IMG/VR virus record: IMGVR_UViG_3300044712_000601
Span: 1-44,886 of that record
Length of the DNA: 44,886 nt
Strand: one strand, 5' to 3'
DNA from: a virus
How positions within the stretch are numbered: the stretch's first letter is position 1; the number at the start of each line of letters is the position of its first letter. Made by a program: the position numbers and the translations under genes. Positions 38,082-44,886 of this stretch are shown in pieces. A model generated the notes under the pieces. The model was not told the origin of the DNA. It saw only the letters and a program-made list of their open reading frames with translations, and ran no database searches.

Positions 38082-40316
38082 TTATACTTTTGTTGATCCA
38101 ACGATCATATTAATTGTGACCCCATCATCATAATTTACCAAAGCTGTGATGTTATTTTTGTGGTAATCATAAATTGTCCAGACTTGGGTAGAGATTGTGT
38201 ATCGCATTACACAGTTTTGATAGTAAACTCCTTCGACAGTGAGAGACCCCACATGCCATTCAACTGCATCAAAACCATTGTATATGCCCTTAACTTCTGG
38301 ATAATAATCTCGTGAAATAGCTTGAACGAAATCTATAACTCTTCGAGAAATTTCAACTGGCTGTGAATCATATGCAAATTTGTAAAAACCAGATGAGTGG
38401 TGGAAATATAATCCATCTTTTGTCTGTACTATTGATTCTTGAGAATATGTGCCGACATTGTAAGCTGGATATGAATCCACTGAAAAAGCCCCGTATATTC
38501 GATAAATACTATCTTGCTTGAATAAAAGAAGTGCTCGAGGGGTAGTGAATAATCCAGTTATAGTCTGACCATTTTGAGGTGAAAAGTTCTTAATGAAATT
38601 TGTCGCTGGATCAAAAGTTAGAGTATATAAATCTGGTGGAGTAAATTGAACAATATCAGTAAAGTAAACTACATCATATAGTTTATCTGCAACCCATACT
38701 CGTCCCTCAAATCCCGCTTGAATATAATCTCCTGGCGGAAAATCAGCTGGGACTAAATCAGTACCAAAGGTTCCTCCATTCGATGTCTGTACCGGATCAC
38801 CAAAAGAAGCATTACCATTTACCATCCAAATATAGTTAAGATACTGAGTAAATCTAGCTTTTTGCTGAGGATTTACTCCAGTTCTTCGTGTCGTCCAAGT
38901 TGCACCATCCCAGTTTAATACATCGCCATCACCTTGTTGAGCATACAACCAACGATGCGATTCTGTGTCTCCATAGACAAAAAATACACTACCATCCATT
39001 GGTCCCGGCTCTGTATTAGTAGTACTCCATAGAGTTAAGATTTTATAGTCAGTAGTTTGTATCACAGCAAAATCAGCAGATGATATATCAGCAATAGTTA
39101 CTTCCGATGTAGAATATGAAACTGCAAAAGTAGTTCCATCAACAGCAAATACTCGCCCTACTACATCTGAATTATTACTTTGCCAAATTGTAAAGAAATG
39201 TAGATCATCAGCTCCAACAGCAACTGTTTTATTACCGGTACTATTATCAGTATCATATTCAAAAGGACTATCTTTAGCAGTAATTGCAAATGTAGAAAGA
39301 TTTACTTCAAATACTTGAGCAAAACCATCACCAGAAACCCCCTTCCAGAAATTTATAAAATGTTGACCATCATTTAATGATGCACACGAATTATAAACAG
39401 CATCTGAAGTATCAAACTCCAACAAAGCCCCGGCTGTTGTAACTTCCCAAGTTCCTGTATTAACGTTCAATACTCTAGCTTTTCCGTCAGTATCTGTATC
39501 AGTCCAAAATACAATAGTATGATTAGTATCTCCTAATGGAGCTGACGTGATGTAGCTTGCTGAGGTTGAATCAAATGTAAGTGGTGTTCCGACTGCTGTT
39601 ACTGCATAGGTCGTTAAATTCACTTCTAATACTTGAGCAATACCATCAGTTCCAACACTAGAGTAGCAATTTAAAAAATGATTAGCATCAATTTGAGTTA
39701 AAGAATTAAAGAAATCATCAGCCGTATCAAATTCAAGTGGGCTTCCAACAGCTGCCACGGCCCAACTGGTTAAGTTTACTGAAAATACTTGCGCAAAACC
39801 ATCTCCACTTGTACCTTTCCATACATTTATATAATGTGTACTATCTATTTTTTGACAAGAATTTTGACTATTAGTTCCGGCTTCAAATGTTATAGCAGTC
39901 CCCAGTGGGGTTATTGCTCCAGTTTGTAAATCTACTTCCAAAACTTGTGCAAAACCATCGCTACCTGTTCCTTCCCAAAAAGCTAGATAATGAGTATCGT
40001 CAATTTTAGATAGTGCATATTGAGCATTAAATTCTCCTAATGATGTTGTCTCAGCTAATTTACTAAGATTATTATATCCTTCCGCTACCACATTATTATA
40101 TAGTGTACCAAATTGTTTGATAGGATCTACTAAATCATCTGCATATTCAGTAATACCCAATCGTGTCTGAATACCACCAACTCGATCAAAGTTAGCATTT
40201 ATAGCTACCTGTACAGAACCCGAAGGAGCTACAGTATCATCTATGGATGCAGTTCGAATTATCCCTTCAGTGGGATATGGAATTTTTATGTTTTTGAAGC
40301 TTTGTGAATTGCTCAT
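38082..40316 (-). CDS. Beta-propeller tail protein (P22 gp10-like position)
   Basis: 744 aa. The N-terminus (1-62) starts with SFKNIKIPYPTEGIIRTASID. Residues about 85-430 hold six to seven repeats of about 52 residues, each with the pattern D-(S/A)-x-H-(F/Y)-I-N-x-W...DGFAQV-(L/F)-x-V-(D/N)-L. They should form a beta-propeller of about seven blades. The C-terminal half (about 435-744) is a second beta-rich region (YAQQGDGDVLNWDGATW, DSIYRIYGAF, VEGVYYQNCVMRYTI). Such propeller-containing proteins close the tail in P22-like podoviruses (gp10) and fit next to the adaptor. Homology is inferred from place and fold, not sequence. Confidence 0.6.
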   Translation of the reverse strand: MSNSQSFKNIKIPYPTEGIIRTASIDDTVAPSGSVQVAINANFDRVGGIQTRLGITEYADDLVDPIKQFGTLYNNVVAEGYNNLSKLAETTSLGEFNAQYALSKIDDTHYLAFWEGTGSDGFAQVLEVDLQTGAITPLGTAITFEAGTNSQNSCQKIDSTHYINVWKGTSGDGFAQVFSVNLTSWAVAAVGSPLEFDTADDFFNSLTQIDANHFLNCYSSVGTDGIAQVLEVNLTTYAVTAVGTPLTFDSTSASYITSAPLGDTNHTIVFWTDTDTDGKARVLNVNTGTWEVTTAGALLEFDTSDAVYNSCASLNDGQHFINFWKGVSGDGFAQVFEVNLSTFAITAKDSPFEYDTDNSTGNKTVAVGADDLHFFTIWQSNNSDVVGRVFAVDGTTFAVSYSTSEVTIADISSADFAVIQTTDYKILTLWSTTNTEPGPMDGSVFFVYGDTESHRWLYAQQGDGDVLNWDGATWTTRRTGVNPQQKARFTQYLNYIWMVNGNASFGDPVQTSNGGTFGTDLVPADFPPGDYIQAGFEGRVWVADKLYDVVYFTDIVQFTPPDLYTLTFDPATNFIKNFSPQNGQTITGLFTTPRALLLFKQDSIYRIYGAFSVDSYPAYNVGTYSQESIVQTKDGLYFHHSSGFYKFAYDSQPVEISRRVIDFVQAISRDYYPEVKGIYNGFDAVEWHVGSLTVEGVYYQNCVMRYTISTQVWTIYDYHKNNITALVNYDDGVTINMIVGSTKV

Positions 40317-40335
40317 GTTTTTAATCTACCCAATA

Positions 40336-40359
40336 AGGTCCTCGGATAACCGAGGACCT
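40336..40359 (-). terminator. Hairpin after the collagen-like protein gene
   Basis: AGGTCCTCGG (40336-40345) pairs with CCGAGGACCT (40350-40359) around ATAA: 10 perfect bp. On the minus strand it is followed by TTATTGGGTAGA, very like the TCATTAGGTAGA after the capsid-gene hairpin. No clear U-run. It sits between the collagen-like gene and the propeller gene. Confidence 0.55.
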
Positions 40360-40369
40360 GATGGAAAGA

Positions 40370-40729
40370 CTAAGCTGGACCAGTGTAACCTGTGTAACCA
40401 GTATAACCTGTATAGCCAGTAGCACCTGTAGCACCAGCGGCACCTGTAGCACCAGTGTAACCAGTATAACCGGTTGGTCCTGTGGGACCTGTAGAACCGA
40501 CTACAGAAGCTGTCCATTCTGGCACAGCTGTTGTTCCAGAGTTAACATAGTTTCCTGCCGCAGTACCCGCAAGGATAATCAAATTTGCATTTGGTTCAAA
40601 GATACCTGCATAAGTTGATCCATCTGGAGTAGCTGATGCAGAATCGATTGAAGCATCCAGTACCAATTGTGTAGCTGGATGAGCAGAAAGTATGTTCATC
40701 AATGAAATTCTTGGTTGTGTGTAACCCAT
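40370..40729 (-). CDS. Collagen-like protein, 119 aa
   Basis: From the ATG at 40729 ([20 protein letters not shown]); the longer frame overlaps the upstream gene and lacks support. The first 75 residues are globular ([34 protein letters not shown]), followed by about 40 residues of Gly-X-Y ([20 protein letters not shown]...) that end the protein. It could be a head decoration fibre, because its hairpin and small size recall highly expressed virion proteins. Start ATG has no Shine-Dalgarno sequence. Confidence 0.65.
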   Translation of the reverse strand: MGYTQPRISLMNILSAHPATQLVLDASIDSASATPDGSTYAGIFEPNANLIILAGTAAGNYVNSGTTAVPEWTASVVGSTGPTGPTGYTGYTGATGAAGATGATGYTGYTGYTGYTGPA

Positions 40730-40757
40730 AATATTAAAGCAGTAGGATGCTAGCCGT

Positions 40758-42152
40758 TTAACCTGTTTGAATAATGGTTGATTGCCCAGTATATAAATTA
40801 TTGAATAACGCTTCCAAAAGATCTTCAAACTTTTTCAAGTCTGCATCATCGTTTGCAAGTGTTACATCTTTACGATACTTAATCGCATATCGCAAATAAA
40901 ATTTATATATGTCTCTATAATACTCCGGAAGTTCTTGATAGAGATCCGTAACCTCGTCCAATTTTTTGTAATAATCAATATAGAGGTTATTCCCCTGCAT
41001 TGAATCTGGAATTATTCTTTCGAAAAAGAGCTTTCCGTCATAAACTGTATAATATATCGGCTGCGCGATCGATGGGTTCGACCATACCCGCGTCCCGGCC
41101 GGTATATCTCTTGTAACTCCAGTTACCCCGGTCAATTGGTTGGTTGTCAAATCTACTCCTGTGTAAGAAATCTGCATTATTGTCTGATCATAATCTGTAG
41201 TAGCCACATATGCTACTCCACCAGAATTCCCCCAGAAGTCTCCTGCACTATTTAATGTTATGGTGGTATCACCAATTTCAACATCAGTCTCCGCCACTCC
41301 TCCTTGCACATTAAAAGCTACTTGGTTCCAAGAACGTTTATCAATATATCTTAAATTGAAAGGAGCAAGTACATTACCCAACAAAAATCTAGCAGCAAGA
41401 ACTGAACGATCGGTATCAGTGAAATCAATATCATCTGGTAAATCGATATAATTATTACCGGCTAGAACTTTGACTGGATGTTCAAATTCTTCTCTCCATG
41501 CAAAACGAATACCAGATAATCTTCCTTGAGTGAATTTTCTAGCATCGTTCACAGCTGAAATACAAAACTCAGTGTTTATATTTTTATCTTCTGGGGATAT
41601 ACCCATAGCTTTTAATACTGGAGTAATCAAATTAGCCACAGAATTTACGGGATATGCCAAGACACTTATCGGTTCAGATAGGCTAGAAACTGCTCCAGTA
41701 AGTGAGTTTTTCCATTGAACTTTGTAGTAGTCTGTAGTTAACCCATTCAAGTCAAACAATACAGTTTGTTGTTGTGTAACTTGAAATGTTTTAGTGTCTA
41801 TAACAGAATATGACCCATTAATACTACTAGCTTTTTGAAGAACTATTTGATCAAATCGTACCTCTTGGACCATATCACCACGATTATGTGGCATCTCAGT
41901 AGCAGTCACAGTAAATTCTTGATCAGTATGCGATGCTACAATACCAAATTCAGCATTTTCAGCACCCATCGAAGACAACAGTGTCAAGATAGCTCCGTCA
42001 GTAAAGTCAGTAGCATTATCTACAGGTATAATAGTTTCACCAATAGGCAGATTTGTAGAAATATAGGTAAAAGCTCGAGTGACTAATTGATTAGGTACCT
42101 CGATGGTATTTCCTATATTATGTTTAATTTTTATCTGTGGGAAATCTGACAT
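40758..42152 (-). CDS. Probable head-tail adaptor/tail protein
   Basis: 464 aa. The N-terminal half is beta-rich ([38 protein letters not shown]) with Ig-like features. The C-terminal part contains [55 protein letters not shown] and a final helix, a layout like tail adaptors (gp4-like) of podoviruses. Its place near the propeller protein suits a tail-neck protein. The ATG sits exactly 6 nt after a TGA-TATAAT extended -10, so the transcript would be leaderless. Confidence 0.55.
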   Translation of the reverse strand: MSDFPQIKIKHNIGNTIEVPNQLVTRAFTYISTNLPIGETIIPVDNATDFTDGAILTLLSSMGAENAEFGIVASHTDQEFTVTATEMPHNRGDMVQEVRFDQIVLQKASSINGSYSVIDTKTFQVTQQQTVLFDLNGLTTDYYKVQWKNSLTGAVSSLSEPISVLAYPVNSVANLITPVLKAMGISPEDKNINTEFCISAVNDARKFTQGRLSGIRFAWREEFEHPVKVLAGNNYIDLPDDIDFTDTDRSVLAARFLLGNVLAPFNLRYIDKRSWNQVAFNVQGGVAETDVEIGDTTITLNSAGDFWGNSGGVAYVATTDYDQTIMQISYTGVDLTTNQLTGVTGVTRDIPAGTRVWSNPSIAQPIYYTVYDGKLFFERIIPDSMQGNNLYIDYYKKLDEVTDLYQELPEYYRDIYKFYLRYAIKYRKDVTLANDDADLKKFEDLLEALFNNLYTGQSTIIQTG

Positions 42153-42158
42153 ATATTA

Positions 42159-42167
42159 ATTATATCA
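42159..42167 (-). promoter_or_regulatory. Leaderless late promoter (extended -10)
   Basis: On the minus strand TGA-TATAAT (42167-42159) is followed by TAATAT and the adaptor ATG at 42152. The spacing of 6 nt matches 13597 and 44531. No good -35. Confidence 0.55.
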
Positions 42168-42446
42168 TTATTCTGTTTTGTCCGAAACAACTGTGAATAA
42201 TCCAAAAAATTTACCGTCATTTGTTGTTAATAAATTCTTAACTATTGATATACCAGAAATGAATACTCCTAATACTTTCAAAGAACTAATATCAACTACA
42301 TTTTTCCAATCTACACCAAAAATGCTACCATGCGCGATGACTGCTTCCGATATAGAGATAACAAAAACTACAAACATTGTTAACAACCCATAAACAACAG
42401 CACTCTTTACATTTTCCCAATCCAATTTTAATAGTCCGTTCTTCAT
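42168..42446 (-). CDS. Small membrane protein, holin-like, 92 aa
   Basis: Two transmembrane segments: VVYGLLTMFVVFVISISEAVIA (about 17-39) and SLKVLGVFISGISIVKNLL (about 55-73), separated by SIFGVDWKNVVDI. The LDWENVKSAVVYG start and T-x-x-G-K-F-x-G end resemble small phage membrane proteins I have seen beside lysis genes. With the lysin and the holin-4-type gene next door, it could be a second holin or an anti-holin. Confidence 0.6.
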   Translation of the reverse strand: MKNGLLKLDWENVKSAVVYGLLTMFVVFVISISEAVIAHGSIFGVDWKNVVDISSLKVLGVFISGISIVKNLLTTNDGKFFGLFTVVSDKTE

Positions 42447-42458
42447 ATTTTTATGTTA

Positions 42459-43409
42459 TTACTTATAATAAGTCCACAAAACATCTTGCGGTTTTGTAGA
42501 GTCGATATCGATATGAACAAAATTTGCTCCGATACCTATCCTCCTTATACCATTTGCTTTGGCTACATTAATAATTTTATCACGTTTCGCACTATCTATA
42601 CAATAGATATCGACCGCTAATCTTGAAGTATGCGAAGAATCCGGTACAGCATCTGCTAGAATTCTATTTTCTGCATCAGTTCGATAGCCAGATGTTATCT
42701 TAAAAGGAAAACCACACTCACTGCGCATTTTATCTAGTAATGTGCGGAATGTTGCATCGAGTTCTGAAAATGTATGTCGTCCAGAATTGTCAGTAAATTC
42801 AGACATTGAAAAATATTTATATTTTGTAACAACCAATGGTGGTACAACCATAATATTAGTTATTTTATCCCAGTATGGTTTTATTCTCTCTAGGGCAATA
42901 CTTCTATTAGAAGGAACAGCATCTAAATCTGAATCATTAAAATATTTCATGTATACGCCATCAACAGGAACTATATCCATCGGATCATCTACCATAATTT
43001 GTTGGCGTTGTAATCGATGTATAAAAGTATGAAAAATTTCATGGTTAAGTTTTTTACCACCATCAGTAGTGTGACACAATTGTATCAAATCAGTTCCAGG
43101 GTATAATGGTAGACTTTTTGAAACATTTACTCTAATACCATCAAGTTGATTACCATATATAAATACTACTGCATGATATTTTCCTTCTGGTATAACAGTG
43201 CGAAGTTTTTGATAAATATCATCACCGCAGATTACTCCAGAAAATGTAGCATTACTAACTTTTTCAGTAGTTACATCAAAGTCAGTTACAATTTCTTCAG
43301 TAGTCATTTCAACTGGTGTATTTTTTTTAAACCATTCTAAACCACTAGATATATTGATCTTTCCAGTAAATCTATTTTTTACTATTAGCAGTTTATATTG
43401 ATTACTCAT
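42459..43409 (-). CDS. Endolysin: zincin-like plus peptidase M15
   Basis: 316 aa. C-terminal M15 domain (about 200-316): SGYRT at 240, SSHTSRLAVDIY with H260 and D267, and FVHIDID with H299 and D301, the zinc ligands of D,D- or L,D-peptidases that cut peptide cross-links. N-terminal domain (about 50-190): HEIFH at 123-127 (H-E-x-x-H), preceded by ...GGKKLN, the zincin signature. Thus two independent metallopeptidase-type sites lie in one protein. No signal peptide, so export would need the holin. It overlaps the holin gene by 8 nt. Confidence 0.78.
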   Translation of the reverse strand: MSNQYKLLIVKNRFTGKINISSGLEWFKKNTPVEMTTEEIVTDFDVTTEKVSNATFSGVICGDDIYQKLRTVIPEGKYHAVVFIYGNQLDGIRVNVSKSLPLYPGTDLIQLCHTTDGGKKLNHEIFHTFIHRLQRQQIMVDDPMDIVPVDGVYMKYFNDSDLDAVPSNRSIALERIKPYWDKITNIMVVPPLVVTKYKYFSMSEFTDNSGRHTFSELDATFRTLLDKMRSECGFPFKITSGYRTDAENRILADAVPDSSHTSRLAVDIYCIDSAKRDKIINVAKANGIRRIGIGANFVHIDIDSTKPQDVLWTYYK

Positions 43410-43845
43410 CTCGTAATTTTCTTAATTTCTTAAGAATTTTAATTGGTATAGGATACCCCATTTTACCAGTATTTTCTAATAATGAAATCATCTCAGTCAA
43501 CGTCAAAAAAGCTACGACTGTTTCATCGATAAAATGTACCATGTCTGGTAGAGAGTATTCTGAGATCCGTGCGCCAGTCACTAGCATAAAATAAACAACA
43601 ATTTTTACTGGTGTTCTAAATATCTTTGCACTTTTTATATGGTCACCGGTATGCCTAGCAGCCATTGTGCCAGTCACCCAATCAAAAAGAATAAGTATGA
43701 GTAGACCAAGCATTGCCTTAGCTAACACATCATCCACTAGAAATTCACTGATCACTAATATACCAGTACCAGCACATTTTAAGAATACATCTTTACAGAC
43801 ATTACCAGCTAAGTTTATTAAATATGTAAAATTGTTTTCTTCCAT
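43402..43845 (-). CDS. Holin, phage holin-4-like
   Basis: 147 aa. Hydrophobic segments at about 24-34, 43-60 (AMLGLLILILFDWVTG) and 78-95 (VKIVVYFMLVTGARI), then a helical C-terminus with EMISLLENTGKMGYPIPIKILKKLRKLRDE. The pattern DxxTG...K...K...Y......SLLEN matches the phage holin_4 (toxin-secretion/lysis holin) family. Expected to open the membrane for the lysin encoded next door. Basic C-terminus is typical of holins. Confidence 0.75.
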   Translation of the reverse strand: MEENNFTYLINLAGNVCKDVFLKCAGTGILVISEFLVDDVLAKAMLGLLILILFDWVTGTMAARHTGDHIKSAKIFRTPVKIVVYFMLVTGARISEYSLPDMVHFIDETVVAFLTLTEMISLLENTGKMGYPIPIKILKKLRKLRDE

Positions 43846-43849
43846 CTAT

Positions 43850-44524
43850 TTAGATTCTCCACCTTTTAATAGTTTCTTCTAACATTAATACTTTGGCTGG
43901 ATTAGACATAGCGTATCCATGCAAGAAAAATTCTGCACTTTCTAGCCCAAGTTCTTTCAAAATCATTTTTACTGTTTTGTGTTTCAATCCGTACTTTGCA
44001 ATATTTCTTGAGGTCACATAGTCATCTATCAAATGAGATGGTTCAATTCCACCTAAAAGTTCAGCATTAGTTGGGTGAATGTTTTTTACTGCTTCTTCAA
44101 GAGTCATGTCATCAAGTGGTCGCCATAGGTCAATACACCACTTTGAAGCAATGGCTAGCCAGTTGCCACAGCCAATATTTCTTCCGTCTCGTCTAAAATA
44201 ATCATCATAAGTCCAGCGTATTGGAGCTATGTCATGGTCGTTGTTACCAACCGCATCCATTGGCATAAATTCAGTAAAGTCTATTGTCTCTGGGTGAATT
44301 AAGGCATCGGCATCAATATATATAATCCAGTCACTCTTTCGTTCTTTTTCTAGTTCGTAGATTTGTAACTTTTCATACACCGCTGGAAAATCAGGAAACT
44401 TTCTTTCCGTGATTTCAAAAATCTCTGCACCAATTTTATCTGCATATCTTTTAAGATACGGAAAAGTTAGAGCTCGTATCTCTGGTGCATAATTATCTAC
44501 ATTGAGTGTATATATTGTTTTCAT
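43850..44524 (-). CDS. GT-A glycosyltransferase, late
   Basis: 224 aa from the ATG at 44524 (MKTIYTLNVDNYAPEIRALT); an upstream in-frame start overlaps the -10. The pattern DWIIYIDADALIHP carries the DxD metal/sugar motif, and LYGG-like LLGGIEPSHLIDDYV lies downstream, as in GT34-like (GMA12/MNN10) or alpha-galactosyl-type transferases. It lies just after the adhesin genes and before the holin, so it could decorate fibre proteins or cell-surface sugars. Its promoter (44531) would produce a leaderless mRNA, separate from the fibre operon. Confidence 0.65.
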   Translation of the reverse strand: MKTIYTLNVDNYAPEIRALTFPYLKRYADKIGAEIFEITERKFPDFPAVYEKLQIYELEKERKSDWIIYIDADALIHPETIDFTEFMPMDAVGNNDHDIAPIRWTYDDYFRRDGRNIGCGNWLAIASKWCIDLWRPLDDMTLEEAVKNIHPTNAELLGGIEPSHLIDDYVTSRNIAKYGLKHKTVKMILKELGLESAEFFLHGYAMSNPAKVLMLEETIKRWRI

Positions 44525-44530
44525 GAATTT

Positions 44531-44539
44531 ATTATACCA
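44531..44539 (-). promoter_or_regulatory. Leaderless late promoter (extended -10)
   Basis: On the minus strand TGG-TATAAT (44539-44531), then AAATTC (6 nt) and the ATG at 44524. The stop codon of the glycine-rich adhesin ends 3 nt upstream. Matches 14236 in the TGG-TATAAT core and 13597 and 42159 in spacing. Confidence 0.6.
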
Positions 44540-44541
44540 CA

Positions 44542-44886
44542 CTACCAACAAAAGACGCGAACTTCACCAGGTCCACCATCACCACCATTACCAAAATTAG
44601 CAGCGATTCCTGTTCCTCCGCCACCTCCGCCACCTCCGCCACCAGGAGTACCCCCTTTCCCACCATTACCACCTTTTATACTATTACTTCCAGCTCCACC
44701 TCCACCACCATCACCACATCCATAACCAACACGAGATGTACCGTTTGTACCGTTTGCTCCAGTTAGTGTTGCACCCTTAGCTCCACCACCGCCAAATAAA
44801 TATGAACCTGAAGCACCTCCATTTGAACCTGGCTTAGATAGATTTGTAGTACCTAATGCTTCGCCAGCTCCACCTCCACCACCTCC
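44542..44886 (-). CDS. Glycine-rich tail adhesin, 3' part (same gene as 1-748)
   Basis: Same reading frame as 1-748 across the circular join; 44542-44759 are unique and 44760-44886 repeat the start of the contig. It encodes the C-terminal third: GYGCGDGGGGGAGSNSIKGGNGGKGGTPGG, a poly-Gly tract, then DGGPGEVRVFCW and TAG. The length on the circle is 966 nt, a multiple of three, which supports circularity. Confidence 0.8.
   Translation of the reverse strand, partial: GGGGGGAGEALGTTNLSKPGSNGGASGSYLFGGGGAKGATLTGANGTNGTSRVGYGCGDGGGGGAGSNSIKGGNGGKGGTPGGGGGGGGGGTGIAANFGNGGDGGPGEVRVFCW
44760..44886. repeat. Terminal direct repeat, right copy (contig closure overlap)
   Basis: Exact copy of 1-127. 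Remove one copy to obtain the circular 44,759-bp genome. Confidence 0.93.

Overview
The window is a complete, low-GC, double-stranded DNA phage genome read as a linear contig. Its first 127 bases are repeated exactly as its last 127, and one reading frame runs through that join without a shift. The molecule is therefore circular (or circularly permuted) and about 44,759 bp long. The fixed 127-base overlap looks like an assembler k-mer, so this is probably a metagenome-assembled phage. All three stop codons act as stops, so no recoding is needed. I recognise no integrase, lysogeny module, tRNA, CRISPR array or reverse transcriptase, which suggests a lytic phage.

There are two transcription arms. 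The leftward (minus) arm starts near 14.2 kb, runs down to 1, wraps to 44.76 kb and continues to 31.1 kb. It carries three tiny genes (zinc-ribbon-like, basic, HNH-like), small and large terminase, a small basic protein, a P22-sized portal, a SleB-like hydrolase, a scaffold, a decoration protein, the major capsid protein, a coiled-coil protein, a collagen-like fibre, two tandem glycine-rich adhesins, a glycosyltransferase, a holin, a two-metallopeptidase lysin, a second small membrane protein, a likely head-tail adaptor, a beta-propeller tail protein, a glycine-rich/FN3-like adhesin and three large proteins of the internal/ejection type. No tape-measure or sheath gene is seen, so a short-tailed (podovirus-like) particle is the best guess.

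The rightward (plus) arm, 15.0-31.0 kb, is the early/replication arm. It holds many small proteins, a Ros/MucR-like zinc protein, an SSB, an AEP-type primase fused to an SF3 helicase, an SF2 helicase, a double glycosyltransferase, two PD-(D/E)XK nucleases (one RecU-like), a ribbon-helix-helix protein, a pentapeptide-repeat protein, a multi-zinc-ribbon protein and an RNA ligase. No DNA polymerase is present, so host polymerase is presumably used. The arms diverge from about 0.9 kb of non-coding DNA (14.2-15.1 kb) full of iteron-like, inverted and direct repeats, the likely origin and control region. They converge at a bidirectional terminator at 31.1 kb.

Control signals are unusually readable. 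Three early promoters share one module: TTAGTTATMCACA (which contains a consensus DnaA box), then 8-11 bp, then a -35 running into CCGACACC, then a TATAAT-like -10. Several late promoters put the -10 only 6-12 nt before the ATG, implying leaderless or near-leaderless mRNAs. Most genes lack a Shine-Dalgarno sequence and have A/T-rich leaders. The most striking unexplained element is a roughly 325-nt stretch (26892-27216) that folds on paper into three consecutive closed RNA domains whose wobble pairs work only on the plus strand.

The host cannot be named from this sequence. Sigma70-type promoters, few Shine-Dalgarno sequences, leaderless starts and an HNH-like protein of a kind I associate with candidate-phyla genomes would fit Patescibacteria, but this is a weak inference.
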